This document shows positions 35,739 to 45,200 of a stretch of DNA of 64,000 nt, piece by piece. The stretch comes from Streptomyces seoulensis. Its GTDB lineage: Bacteria > Actinomycetota > Actinomycetes > Streptomycetales > Streptomycetaceae. Below the pieces are notes generated by a model. The model made no database searches. It was given only the letters and a program-made list of their open reading frames with translations, and had not been told where the DNA came from. The stretch lies in the NCBI RefSeq assembly GCF_004328625.1, contig NZ_CP032229.1:6076001-6140000 (forward strand). Reading direction: 5' to 3'. How positions within the stretch are numbered: the first letter of the stretch is position 1; every line of letters begins with the position of its first letter. The position numbers and the translations under genes were made by a program.

Positions 35739-36965
35739 TCACCCGTTCAGGCGGACGGGCAGCTCGAACAGGTCGTTCTGGGTGACGACGGGCTTGTGGC
35801 GCAGCTCGGCCGCCGGGACCGCGAGGTCCAGCTGCGGGAAACGGGCGTACAGCGCGGGCAGCGCCACACCCGCCTCCAGCCGGGACAGCGCGGCGCCGGG
35901 GCAGACGTGCGGGCCGTGGCCGAAGGAGATGTGCCGGTTCCCGCTCTCCCGCGTGATGTCGAACTCCCCGGCGCTCGGCCCGTGCGCCTCCTCGTCGCGG
36001 CCGAGCGCGCCGTACGACACGATCAGCGCGTCCCCGGCCGGTATCACGCGGTCGCCGACCGGCACGTCCTCGGTGGCGAACCGGATCAGCACGTGCGAGG
36101 TCGGGGTGGACCAGCGCAGCGTCTCCTCGACCACCGCCGACCAGTCCGCCTGCCCGGACAGCACCAGCTCCCGCTGACCGGGGTGGGTGGAGAGGTTGAC
36201 GACCGCGTTGACGATCAGCGAGATCGTCGTCTCGTGCCCGGCGGCGATCATCAGCTGGAGGGTGGCGACGATCTCCTCGTCCGTGAGGTGGTCGCCGTCC
36301 GCCGAGGCGAGGATCAGCGCGCTGGTGAGGTCGTCGCCCGGCTCGGCACGCTTCGCCGCGACGGTCGCCGCCATCATCCCGGCCAGCTCGGTCAGGGTGG
36401 CTATGACCTCGGCGGGCGGGGTCTGGGTGGAGAAGAACTTCTCGAACAGCACCTTCAGCCGGGGCAGCAGCGCCTCGTCGATGCCCATCAGCTCGGCCAC
36501 CACGTACATCGGCAGCGGGTAGGCGAAGGCCGCCTTCAGGTCGACCACCCCGGCGTCGGCGGGCAGCGCGTCCAGCAGGTCCTGGGTGAGCTTGCCGATC
36601 CGCTCCCGCATCAGCTCCACCCGGCGCGGGGTGAGCGCCTGCGCCACCAGTGTGCGCATCCGGCGGTGGTCCGCGCCGTCCACGGTCAGCATCGAACGGC
36701 CCGGGTTGGCCAGCCCGATCAGCGGCCAGTCCGCCGGTATCTCGCCGCGCCGCCAGGCGCCCCACACATTGATGTCCTTCACCAGGCGCGGGTCGGTCAG
36801 CAGCGCCTTGGCCTCGGCGTGCCGGGTGACGGCCCACACCGGCACCCCGCCGGGCAGCTCCACGGCCGCCAGCGGTCCGGCCGCGCGCAGGGCCGCGCTC
36901 TCGCCGTCCAGGTCGGTGACGAAGGGGTCGAGCGCGATACGGGAAATCCCGGTACCGGTGGTCAT
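35739..36965 (-). CDS. Cytochrome P450, CYP154-like, conservon-linked
   Basis: 408 aa with every P450 landmark. The I-helix is MIAAGHETTISL, the ExxR motif EETLRWSTPTSH, and the heme loop SFGHGPHVCPGAALSRLEAG with axial Cys355. Its ATG overlaps the stop of the upstream P450 by four bases (ATGA), so it is co-translated as the last gene of the operon. The pairing of a normal P450 with a CYP157-type partner behind a conservon matches the CYP154/CYP157 pairs known in streptomycetes. Substrate unknown. Confidence 0.9.
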   Translation of the reverse strand: MTTGTGISRIALDPFVTDLDGESAALRAAGPLAAVELPGGVPVWAVTRHAEAKALLTDPRLVKDINVWGAWRRGEIPADWPLIGLANPGRSMLTVDGADHRRMRTLVAQALTPRRVELMRERIGKLTQDLLDALPADAGVVDLKAAFAYPLPMYVVAELMGIDEALLPRLKVLFEKFFSTQTPPAEVIATLTELAGMMAATVAAKRAEPGDDLTSALILASADGDHLTDEEIVATLQLMIAAGHETTISLIVNAVVNLSTHPGQRELVLSGQADWSAVVEETLRWSTPTSHVLIRFATEDVPVGDRVIPAGDALIVSYGALGRDEEAHGPSAGEFDITRESGNRHISFGHGPHVCPGAALSRLEAGVALPALYARFPQLDLAVPAAELRHKPVVTQNDLFELPVRLNG

Positions 36966-38182
36966 CGTGACGTGCCTCCCAGGGCAGGGGTCGAAGTGAA
37001 CCGCACGGGCAGCTCGGTCAGCCCGCGCAGCCAGGGCGAGGGCCGGCGGGTGAGGGACCCGGCGGACACCGCCAGGTCGATGTCCGGCAGCCGGTCGAGG
37101 ACGACCTCGATGCCGGTGCGCGCGATGACCTCGGCGATCTCCTGCGCCGGGAAGGGGCAGCGGTGCTCGCCGTGCCCGAAGGAGAAGTGCGCGTTGTTGC
37201 CGCCGGTCAGCGCGGAGGCGTCAGTACGCACCTGGGGGTCGGAGTTGGCGCCCTGGAGGCCGAGCAGCAGCAGGTCACCGGCGCGGACCCGGCGCCCGCC
37301 GAGGTGGGTGTCGCGCGCGGCCCAGCGGCCCGCCACGTTCTGCGTGGGCGTGTCCTCCCACAGCACCTCGTTCATCGCCTCCGCGACGCTGTTGCGGCCG
37401 CCGAACAGGGAGGCCGCGAACCGGTCGTCGGTCAGCATCAGCCGCAGCGAGTTGCCGATCCAGTCGGCGGTCGGCTGGTGGCCGGCCGCCATCATCACCA
37501 TCAGGTCCTGGACGATCTCCTCGGCCGTGAACCCGCTGTCGTCCGCCAGCATCCGGGAGACCACGTCGTCGGCGGGCTTCTCGGCGCGGTCGGCGACCAG
37601 GCGGGCCATGGAGGAGGCGAGGTGGGACTGCCCGGCCAGTGCCCGCTCCCGGCCGTCGATCATGTCGTTGAGCGCGGTGACCAGCCCCGGCCCCTCGTCG
37701 TCCGGGAAGCCGTAGAGGTGCGCGAGGACCCGTACCGGCAGCAGGGACGAGTACTGGGCGACCAGATCGGCCTCGCCGGAGAGACAGACGGTGTCGATCA
37801 GCTCGTCCGCGAACCGCTCGGCCTGGCGCCGGAGTTCGAAGGGGTCGACCGACTCCAGCGCGTTGCTGATCATCGCCGCGCGCTGCCGGTGCCGTTCGCC
37901 GACCGTGTAGAGGACGGAGGGCTGGCGGTGCCCGATCATCGGCAGCAGCGGCCAGTCGGCCGGGATGTTCTCCCACTGGTTCCACAGCTCGGAGTCCCGG
38001 CTGAACAGCGCCGGATCACCGGTGACCTGATGCAGCTCGCGGTAGCCCAGCACCAGCCAGGCCGGGATGCCGCCGTCCAGCTCCACCGGGACGACGGAAC
38101 CGTGGTCGCGCCGCATCTCCCGGTACAGGCAGGCGGGTTCGGTCTGGAAGCGGGGTCCGCCGAGCGGAACGGCCTCGGACAT
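36962..38182 (-). CDS. Cytochrome P450 lacking ExxR (CYP157-like)
   Basis: 406 aa. Heme Cys342 lies in SFGHGEHRCPFPAQEIAEVI, where the usual C-x-G reads C-P-F. The K-helix region is AMNEVLWEDTPTQN: E272-V-L-W275, so the Arg of the otherwise near-universal ExxR is Trp. The I-helix AAGHQPTADWIGN also departs from A-G-x-(D/E)-T-T. The CYP157 family, described from Streptomyces conservons, is known for exactly this loss of ExxR. It overlaps the cvnD stop by one base (TGATG) and the downstream P450 start by four. Confidence 0.92.
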   Translation of the reverse strand: MSEAVPLGGPRFQTEPACLYREMRRDHGSVVPVELDGGIPAWLVLGYRELHQVTGDPALFSRDSELWNQWENIPADWPLLPMIGHRQPSVLYTVGERHRQRAAMISNALESVDPFELRRQAERFADELIDTVCLSGEADLVAQYSSLLPVRVLAHLYGFPDDEGPGLVTALNDMIDGRERALAGQSHLASSMARLVADRAEKPADDVVSRMLADDSGFTAEEIVQDLMVMMAAGHQPTADWIGNSLRLMLTDDRFAASLFGGRNSVAEAMNEVLWEDTPTQNVAGRWAARDTHLGGRRVRAGDLLLLGLQGANSDPQVRTDASALTGGNNAHFSFGHGEHRCPFPAQEIAEVIARTGIEVVLDRLPDIDLAVSAGSLTRRPSPWLRGLTELPVRFTSTPALGGTSR

Positions 38183-38796
38183 CACACCAGTTCCCCTCTG
38201 ACCCCGGCGGCCGTGGCGTACCGGGACTGCACATGACGGACCAGGGTGATCAGGACCTCCTTGGCCGACTCGCGGGACCGCGCGTCGCAGTCGACGAGCG
38301 GCACGTCCGGGTCGAGGTCGAGCGCCTCGCGCACGTCCGCGCCCGCGCGCACCGGGCCGCCGAAGTCGTTGCAGGCCACGATGAACGGCGTGCCGTGGTG
38401 CTCCAGGCGGTCGATGGCGTACCAGGAGTCGTCGATGCGCCGGGTGTCGACCAGGACGACCGCGCCGAGCGTGCCGGAGAACAGCCGGTCCCACAGGAAC
38501 CAGAACCGCTCCTGGCCGGGCGCGCCGAACAGGTACAGCACGTTGTGCGCGTCCAGCGTGATGCGGCCGAAGTCGAACGCTACGGTGGTGGCCGTCTTGC
38601 CGCCCACCTGCGCGATGTCGTCCACCGACTCGCCCGCCTGCGTCATCGTCTCCTCGGTGTTGAGGGGACGGATCTCGCTGACCGAGCGGACCAGCGTGGT
38701 CTTGCCGACGCCGAAGCCGCCCACGACGACGATCTTCAGACCGTTGTCGGCGGAGGCACCCAACGGGGTGCGCGCGTCAGAGATTGCGGAGTCCAA
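38182..38796 (-). CDS. cvnD: Conservon small GTPase CvnD
   Basis: 204 aa from a TTG at 38796 with GGAGCAGG upstream, overlapping cvnC by 20 nt; ATG 38862 is possible but runs through cvnC. Motifs: P-loop G26-GFGVGKT33, FDFGRITL switch region with Asp-rich DDIAQVGG before it, LFGAPGQERFWFLWDRL (G3-like), and ACNDFGG, where the NKxD-type motif is N-D. CvnD resembles Ras-like GTPases and acts with CvnB (roadblock) and CvnA at the membrane. Confidence 0.9.
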   Translation of the reverse strand: MDSAISDARTPLGASADNGLKIVVVGGFGVGKTTLVRSVSEIRPLNTEETMTQAGESVDDIAQVGGKTATTVAFDFGRITLDAHNVLYLFGAPGQERFWFLWDRLFSGTLGAVVLVDTRRIDDSWYAIDRLEHHGTPFIVACNDFGGPVRAGADVREALDLDPDVPLVDCDARSRESAKEVLITLVRHVQSRYATAAGVRGELV

Positions 38797-39124
38797 CGAG
38801 CACCTGCTCCAGGATGTCGGGGTCGGTGATGGCGGGGCGGCGCGGATGACGGGCGCTGACATGTCCGGTGGCGAGCAGGTCGGACAGCAGCACCTTGGTG
38901 ATGCTGACGGGCAGGCGCAGCTCGGCGGCGATCTCCACCACGGAGGTGGGGAACTCCGTCAGCCGCAGGATGGCCACGTGCTCCGACTGCATGCCGGTGG
39001 CCGCCGCCGACTCGGCGACGATCAGCGTGACCAGGTCCAGCGGGCTGCCGGCGCCGGTCCCGATCCGTCCCCGCGTGATGGTGTAGAGACGGTCGGGAGC
39101 GTCGTCCCTGCCCGGACGGCTCAT
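38777..39124 (-). CDS. cvnC: Conservon protein CvnC (DUF742)
   Basis: 115 aa. RLYTITRGRI at the N-terminus is the signature of DUF742 proteins, followed by a winged-HTH-like fold (ILRLTEFPTSVVEIAAELRL, ITKVLLSDLLATGHVSAR) and the standard ending EQVLVGLRNL. The ATG overlaps the cvnB stop (ATGA). Confidence 0.92.
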   Translation of the reverse strand: MSRPGRDDAPDRLYTITRGRIGTGAGSPLDLVTLIVAESAAATGMQSEHVAILRLTEFPTSVVEIAAELRLPVSITKVLLSDLLATGHVSARHPRRPAITDPDILEQVLVGLRNL

Positions 39125-39528
39125 GACGAGCGGGGCGGCGCGGTCAGGTGTTCGCCGAGCTGCTCCACCAGTTCGCTCATCGTGTGGCCGACCACGCCCG
39201 GATCGGCGTCCTCGCTGGTGACCACGGCCAGATGGGCGCCCTCGCCGGCCTCGACGATGAACAGCACACCGCCGTAGAACTCGGCCATCGCCGAGCGGAC
39301 GCCGCCGCTGCCGTCGCCGAACTCCATGGACGCCCCGTGCGACAGCGACTGGATGCCGGCGGCGATGGCGGCGAGCTGGTCCGCCTGGTCGACGGACAAC
39401 TCCGGGGTGCGGCACAGCTTGAGGCCGTCGCGGGAGAGGACGAGCGCGTGCCGGGCGCCCGGAGTCTTCTCCAGCAGGCCCTCGAGGAGCCAGGTGAGCG
39501 TGTCGTCCGCGGTGGTCGGGCCGGTCAT
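39121..39528 (-). CDS. cvnB: Conservon roadblock/LC7 protein CvnB
   Basis: 135 aa. TWLLEGLLEKTPGARHALVLSRDGLKLC opens a roadblock/LC7 fold, ending GVVGHTMSELVEQLGEHLTA. Such proteins bind or regulate small GTPases, here CvnD. The ATG overlaps the cvnA stop by four bases. Confidence 0.92.
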   Translation of the reverse strand: MTGPTTADDTLTWLLEGLLEKTPGARHALVLSRDGLKLCRTPELSVDQADQLAAIAAGIQSLSHGASMEFGDGSGGVRSAMAEFYGGVLFIVEAGEGAHLAVVTSEDADPGVVGHTMSELVEQLGEHLTAPPRSS

Positions 39529-41033
39529 GAAGTGGTGTCGCCTTCCAGGTGCGTGTGCGGTTCGTTGCGGGGATGGGAGACAGCGGGGGTGTCGGCCGGG
39601 CCGCCGTCGCGCGGTTCCCCGGCCCGGGTGTGCGGTGCGTCGCCCTCGGGGGTCGTGCCGGGGCGTACCGCGTTGCGGAAGCTGCTGAAGCGGGCCGCGC
39701 GGACCCTGGCCTCGTCGGCGCCGGGTGCGGGCCGTGCGGTGTCGTCGCGCGAGCCCGACCGGGACCGCTCGGCCTCGGCCAGCGTGCGGCCGCGACGCCG
39801 CTTGGGCAGGCCGCCCACCTCCTCGGCGGGCGGCGCGGGGACCTCGCGCACCGGGGCGGCCGGGCGCTCGGGTTCCGGCGCGGGGGCGGGGGCGGGCGGG
39901 GCGGTGGGCGCCGGGCTGGTGAGGATCTCCTGCGGTACGAGCATCAGCACACCGGTGCCGCCGCGCGCCGAGGGCCGGAACGACACCTTCAGCCCGTACT
40001 TGCGGGCCAGCCGGCCGACCACCGTGAGCCCGAGCCGGGTGCCGGTCAGGCCGCCCAGTCCGGAGACGTCACCGGTCACCGCCTTCTCGGCGCGCCGCAG
40101 CTGGACGTCACCCATCACCAGGCCGCTGTCCTCCACGGAGACGATGACCCCGGCCGGGACCTCCTCCACGTAGACGTGGACCTCGGCGGTGGGCGGGGAG
40201 AAGTTCGTGGCGTTGTCGAGGAGTTCGGCGAGCGCGTGCATCACGCCCTCGGCGGCATGCCCGGCGACGGCGACCTCGCTGACGGAGTGCACCCGCACCC
40301 GGCGGTAGCCGCCGATCCGGCCCATGGCCCCGCGCAGGATGGACTCCATGGCGATCGGCCGCGCCCAGCGCCGCCCCGAACGCGCCCCGGTCAGCACGGC
40401 GATGGAGTCCGCCAGCCGGCCCGCCTGCGCGGTGCGGTGGTCCAGGTGCAGCAGGTCGGTGAGCACGTCCTCGTCGCTGTGCCGCTCCTCCATCGCGCGC
40501 AGGTCGGCCAGGGTGGCCGTGGCCAGCGCCTGCATCCGGCCCGCGGTGTTGGAGGTGGCCGACACGGCCGCCGCCCGATCGCGCCGGGCCTTCTCCAATT
40601 CGCCGGAGAGCCGCAGCACTTCACGGCGCAGCCGGTCCGCCTCGCGGGCGCCGTCCTTCTCGGTCCTGGCCTGCTCGGTGCTGAACTCGGCGCGCTGAGC
40701 GGCCAGTTCGTCGATGAGCCGCTGCTGGTCCCGGCGCGTCTCCTCGGCCGCCGAGGTCCGCTGCCGCTCCAGCCGCTCCACCTCGGCCAGCGCGCTCGCG
40801 AGGCGCCGCCGGGCCCGGCGGGCGGTGCCCCGGGCGTGGGCGGCCACGGTCACCGCGACACAGAGCGCGACGGCCGCCGAACTCCCGGCCCACAGCAGCG
40901 CGTCGTGCGCCGCGTGCGGGGCCACCGCCACGGCCGCGCCGAGCGCGAGCGCCGACAGGACGGCGGTCGCGGCCAGGGCGAGGGCGGGCGTACGGAGGGC
41001 TGGGCGGTCGCCGGGAGGCGTGGGCGCGGTCAT
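39525..41033 (-). CDS. cvnA: Conservon sensor kinase-like CvnA
   Basis: 502 aa. Two N-terminal membrane helices (residues 12-60) are followed by a long coiled coil (75-150), a phospho-acceptor-like helix with LLHLDHRTAQAGRLADSIAV, and a HATPase domain with the N box MHALAELLDNATNFSPP and G boxes DSGLVM and LGGLTGTRLGLTVVGRLARK. The tail from 395 is Pro/Arg-rich and probably disordered. It is the first gene of the six-gene operon. A plausible -10 (TATAGT, 41119-41124 on the opposite strand) lies about 90 nt upstream. Confidence 0.92.
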   Translation of the reverse strand: MTAPTPPGDRPALRTPALALAATAVLSALALGAAVAVAPHAAHDALLWAGSSAAVALCVAVTVAAHARGTARRARRRLASALAEVERLERQRTSAAEETRRDQQRLIDELAAQRAEFSTEQARTEKDGAREADRLRREVLRLSGELEKARRDRAAAVSATSNTAGRMQALATATLADLRAMEERHSDEDVLTDLLHLDHRTAQAGRLADSIAVLTGARSGRRWARPIAMESILRGAMGRIGGYRRVRVHSVSEVAVAGHAAEGVMHALAELLDNATNFSPPTAEVHVYVEEVPAGVIVSVEDSGLVMGDVQLRRAEKAVTGDVSGLGGLTGTRLGLTVVGRLARKYGLKVSFRPSARGGTGVLMLVPQEILTSPAPTAPPAPAPAPEPERPAAPVREVPAPPAEEVGGLPKRRRGRTLAEAERSRSGSRDDTARPAPGADEARVRAARFSSFRNAVRPGTTPEGDAPHTRAGEPRDGGPADTPAVSHPRNEPHTHLEGDTTS

Positions 41034-41314
41034 CGGTCCGGTCTGGTCCTCGCGGAAATCGGGGGTGGTCGGGAGACGAGAAACGACAAGAAACAGCGTC
41101 TTGGGTGAACCGGCGGTCACTATACGAGAGTTGATGATCAAAATGGAAAGAAAGCAGCGGCCTTCCATGAAGTGGACGTCCAAATGGTGGCGTTGGCCGT
41201 GAACCGGGCGCCGACGGCGTATCCACCGAAGCCGTAGATCTTGACTCCCGGCCCCCGGCCCGCTGGACTGTGACCGCATGCCCCGGCGGGGTGACGGCGG
41301 AGGGGGAGCGGCAC

Positions 41315-42169
41315 GTGGCGGGGGAAGCGGGGGCATGGAGCCTCCTCGTGCGTGCGGCCCGGTTCACCGGCCGCACCCTGCGCGGCGAATGGCACGCCGT
41401 CGTGGTCGACCCCGTACGCAGTCTCGCCCACCGGGGACTGTCCGGGCTGCTCCTCGCCTTCGTGGCCGCCTTCGGCGTCATCTTCTTCCACGACCTGGCC
41501 CAGCACCCCGCCGGCGCCGCCTGGGTCCGCCGCCTCGGCGGCGTCACCGCCGACCTCCCGCTCTGGCTCTCCCTGCTGCGCACCCCCGTCTCGCTGTACG
41601 TCCCCGCGCTCGACCTGCCGGTGTGGGCGGGCATCACCCAGCTGTTCCTGGCCTTCGCCCTCGCCGAACTGGTCCTCGGTCGCGCCCGCACCCTGGCCGT
41701 CGCCTACGTCACCACCCTGGCCGGCACCCTCACCGCCCGGCTGATGATCCACCTGGGCCCCGGCTGGTGGGGGTTCGGGCTGCCCGCCGACTGCGGGACC
41801 GTGCTCGACACCGGCCCGTCGGCGGCCGTGGTGGGCCTGTTCACCTATCTGGCCGTGGTCCGGCGCGCCCCTGTGGTTTTCACCCTGACAGGCGGATCGA
41901 TGGTGTGGGAGTCCATCGCCGTACCCAACCTCGCCGGCCGCGAACACCTTGTGGCCGTGTCCGCCGCGATCGTCCTCGGCCTGCTGCGCAGCCGCCGCCT
42001 CCGCCTGCCGTACGCCCGCGAGAACCGGCCCGCACCGGTGCCCCCGCCCCCCGCACCACCCGTACCGCCCGCCCCGGAGCCGCGCGCCCCGGCCGTACTC
42101 CCCGCCGATCCGGCGCGCGCACGTCAATGTGACGGTTTTCGCACTTCGACCGGCGCCCGCACCCCCTAG
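41315..42169 (+). CDS. Rhomboid-like integral membrane protein
   Basis: 284 aa from the GTG at 41315, placed by GGAGGGGGAG six bases upstream. Six hydrophobic helices. The actinobacterial rhomboid-like pattern is visible: an H-rich loop (MIHLGPGWWGFGLPADCGTV), DTGPSAAVVGLFTYLAV where rhomboid proteases have GxSG, and a His in GREHLVAVSAAIVLGLL. The serine-flanking residues differ from active rhomboids, so proteolysis is uncertain. A Pro-rich cytoplasmic tail follows. It is divergent from the conservon (281 nt between) and precedes pyc by 75 nt. Confidence 0.75.
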   Translation: MAGEAGAWSLLVRAARFTGRTLRGEWHAVVVDPVRSLAHRGLSGLLLAFVAAFGVIFFHDLAQHPAGAAWVRRLGGVTADLPLWLSLLRTPVSLYVPALDLPVWAGITQLFLAFALAELVLGRARTLAVAYVTTLAGTLTARLMIHLGPGWWGFGLPADCGTVLDTGPSAAVVGLFTYLAVVRRAPVVFTLTGGSMVWESIAVPNLAGREHLVAVSAAIVLGLLRSRRLRLPYARENRPAPVPPPPAPPVPPAPEPRAPAVLPADPARARQCDGFRTSTGARTP

Positions 42170-42244
42170 TGTTTCCGCGGAGTACGGGGGCAGTGCGTGG
42201 CTGACACCATGGTGTTCGTCGCCGGCAGGCTGAAGGGAATCCAG

Positions 42245-45200
42245 ATGTTCCGCAAGGTGCTGGTAGCCAACCGCGGAGAGATCGCCATCCGCGCGTTCCG
42301 GGCGGGCTACGAACTCGGCGCGCGCACGGTGGCCGTCTTCCCCCACGAGGACCGCAACTCGCTGCACCGGCTCAAGGCCGACGAGGCGTACGAGATCGGC
42401 GCGCCCGGCCACCCCGTCCGGGCCTATCTCTCCGTCGACGAGATCGTGACCGCCGCCCGCCGCGCCGGCGCCGACGCCGTGTACCCCGGCTACGGCTTCC
42501 TCTCGGAGAACCCCGACCTGGCCCGCGCCTGCGAGGAGGCCGGGATCACCTTCGTCGGCCCCAGCGCCGACACCCTCGAACTCACCGGCAACAAGGCCAG
42601 CGCGGTCGCCGCCGCCCGCGCCGCCGGGGTCCCCGTGCTCGGCTCCTCCGCGCCCTCCAACGACGTGGACGAACTGGTGCGCGCCGCCGACGAGATCGGC
42701 TTCCCCGTCTTCGTGAAGGCGGTCGCGGGCGGCGGCGGCCGGGGCATGCGCCGGGTCGAGGAGCCCGCCCAGCTCCGCGAGTCCATCGAGGCCGCCTCCC
42801 GCGAGGCCGCCTCCGCCTTCGGCGACCCGACCGTCTTCCTGGAGAAGGCCGTCGTGGACCCCCGCCACATCGAGGTGCAGATCCTCGCCGACGGCGAGGG
42901 CAACGTGATCCACCTCTACGAGCGCGACTGCTCGCTCCAGCGCCGCCACCAGAAGGTCATCGAGCTGGCGCCCGCCCCCAACCTCGACCCGGAGCTGCGG
43001 GACCGGATCTGCGCCGACGCCGTGCGCTTCGCCCGTGAGATCGGCTACCGCAACGCGGGCACCGTGGAGTTCCTCCTCGACCGGGACGGCAACCACGTCT
43101 TCATCGAGATGAACCCCCGCATCCAGGTCGAGCACACGGTCACCGAGGAGGTCACCGACGTCGACCTCGTCCAGGCCCAGATGCGCATCGCCGCCGGGGA
43201 GACCCTCGCCGACCTCGGGCTCTCCCAGGACCGGATCACCCTGCGCGGTGCCGCCCTCCAGTGCCGGATCACCACCGAGGACCCGGCCAACGGCTTCCGC
43301 CCGGACACCGGCCTGATCAGCGCCTACCGCTCGCCCGGCGGCTCCGGCATCCGGCTCGACGGCGGAACCACCCACGCCGGCACCGAGATCAGCGCACACT
43401 TCGACTCCATGCTGGTCAAACTCACCTGCCGGGGACGGGACTTCCAGGCCGCCGTCGGCCGCGCCCGGCGCGCGGTCGCCGAGTTCCGCATCCGGGGCGT
43501 GGCCACCAACATCCCCTTCCTGCAAGCCGTGCTGGACGACCCCGACTTCCGCGCCGGACGCGTCACCACCTCGTTCATCGAGGAGCGCCCGTACCTGCTG
43601 ACGTCCCGTCACTCGGCCGACCGGGGCACCAAGCTGCTCACCTTCCTGGCCGACGTCACCGTCAACAAGCCGCACGGCGAGCGCCCCGAACTCCTGGACC
43701 CCGTAACCAAGTTGCCCGCGCTCCCGGCGGGCGAGCCCCCGGCGGGCTCACGGCAGCGCCTGGTCCACCTCGGCCCCGAGGGCTTCGCCCGCGAGCTGCG
43801 CGAGTCCCCGGCGCTCGGCGTCACCGACACCACCTTCCGTGACGCCCACCAGTCGCTGCTGGCCACCCGCGTGCGCACCAAGGACCTGCTCGCGGTCGCC
43901 CCCGTCGTCGCCCGCACCCTGCCCGAACTGCTCTCCCTGGAGTGCTGGGGCGGCGCCACCTACGACGTGGCGCTGCGCTTCCTCGCCGAGGACCCCTGGG
44001 AGCGGCTGGCCGCGCTGCGCGAGGCGGTGCCCAACATCTGCCTCCAGATGCTGCTGCGCGGCCGCAACACCGTCGGCTACACCCCGTACCCCACCGAGGT
44101 GACCGACGCCTTCGTACGGGAGGCCGCCGCCACCGGCGTCGACATCTTCCGCATCTTCGACGCGCTGAACGACGTCGGCCAGATGCGGCCCGCCATCGAC
44201 GCGGTACGGGAGACCGGCACCGCCGTCGCCGAGGTCGCCCTCTGCTACACCGCCGACCTCAGCGACCCCGCCGAGCGGCTCTACACGCTCGACTACTACC
44301 TGAGGCTGGCCGAGCGGATCGTCGAGGCCGGCGCCCATGTCCTCGCCATCAAGGACATGGCCGGCCTGCTGCGGGCGCCGGCCGCCGCGAAGCTGGTCAC
44401 CGCGCTGCGGAGCGAGTTCGGGCTGCCGGTGCATCTGCACACCCACGACACCGCGGGCGGCCAGCTCGCCACCTACCTCGCCGCGATCCAGGCGGGTGTC
44501 GACGCGGTGGACGGCGCGGTCGCCTCCATGGCCGGGACGACCTCGCAGCCCTCGCTCTCCGCGCTGGTCGCCGCCACCGACCACTCCGAGCGCCCGACCG
44601 GCCTCAGCCTCCACGCGGTCGAGGAACTGGAGCCGTACTGGGAGGGCGTGCGCAAGGTCTACGCCCCCTTCGAGGCGGGTCTCGCCTCCCCGACCGGCCG
44701 GGTCTACCACCACGAGATCCCCGGCGGCCAGCTCTCCAACCTGCGCACCCAGGCGGTCGCGCTCGGCCTCGGCGACCGCTTCGAGGAGATCGAGGCGATG
44801 TACGCGGCCGCCGACCGCATCCTCGGCCGCCTGGTCAAGGTCACCCCGTCCTCCAAGGTGGTCGGCGACCTCGCCCTGCACCTGGTCGGCGCGGGCGTCT
44901 CGCCGGACGACTTCGAGGCCGACCCGGACCGCTTCGACATCCCGGACTCGGTGATCGGCTTCCTCCGCGGCGAGCTGGGCACCCCGCCCGGCGGCTGGCC
45001 GGAGCCGTTCCGCACCAAGGCGCTCCGCGGCCGCGCCGAGGCCAAGCCGGTGCGGGAGCTGTCGGCCGAGGACCGCGAGGGGCTGGAGAAGGACCCGAAG
45101 CCCACGCTCAACCGGCTGCTGTTCCCCGGCCCGACCGGCGAGTTCGACACCCACCGGCAGGCGTACGGCGACACCAGCGTCCTGGACAGCAAGTCGTTCT

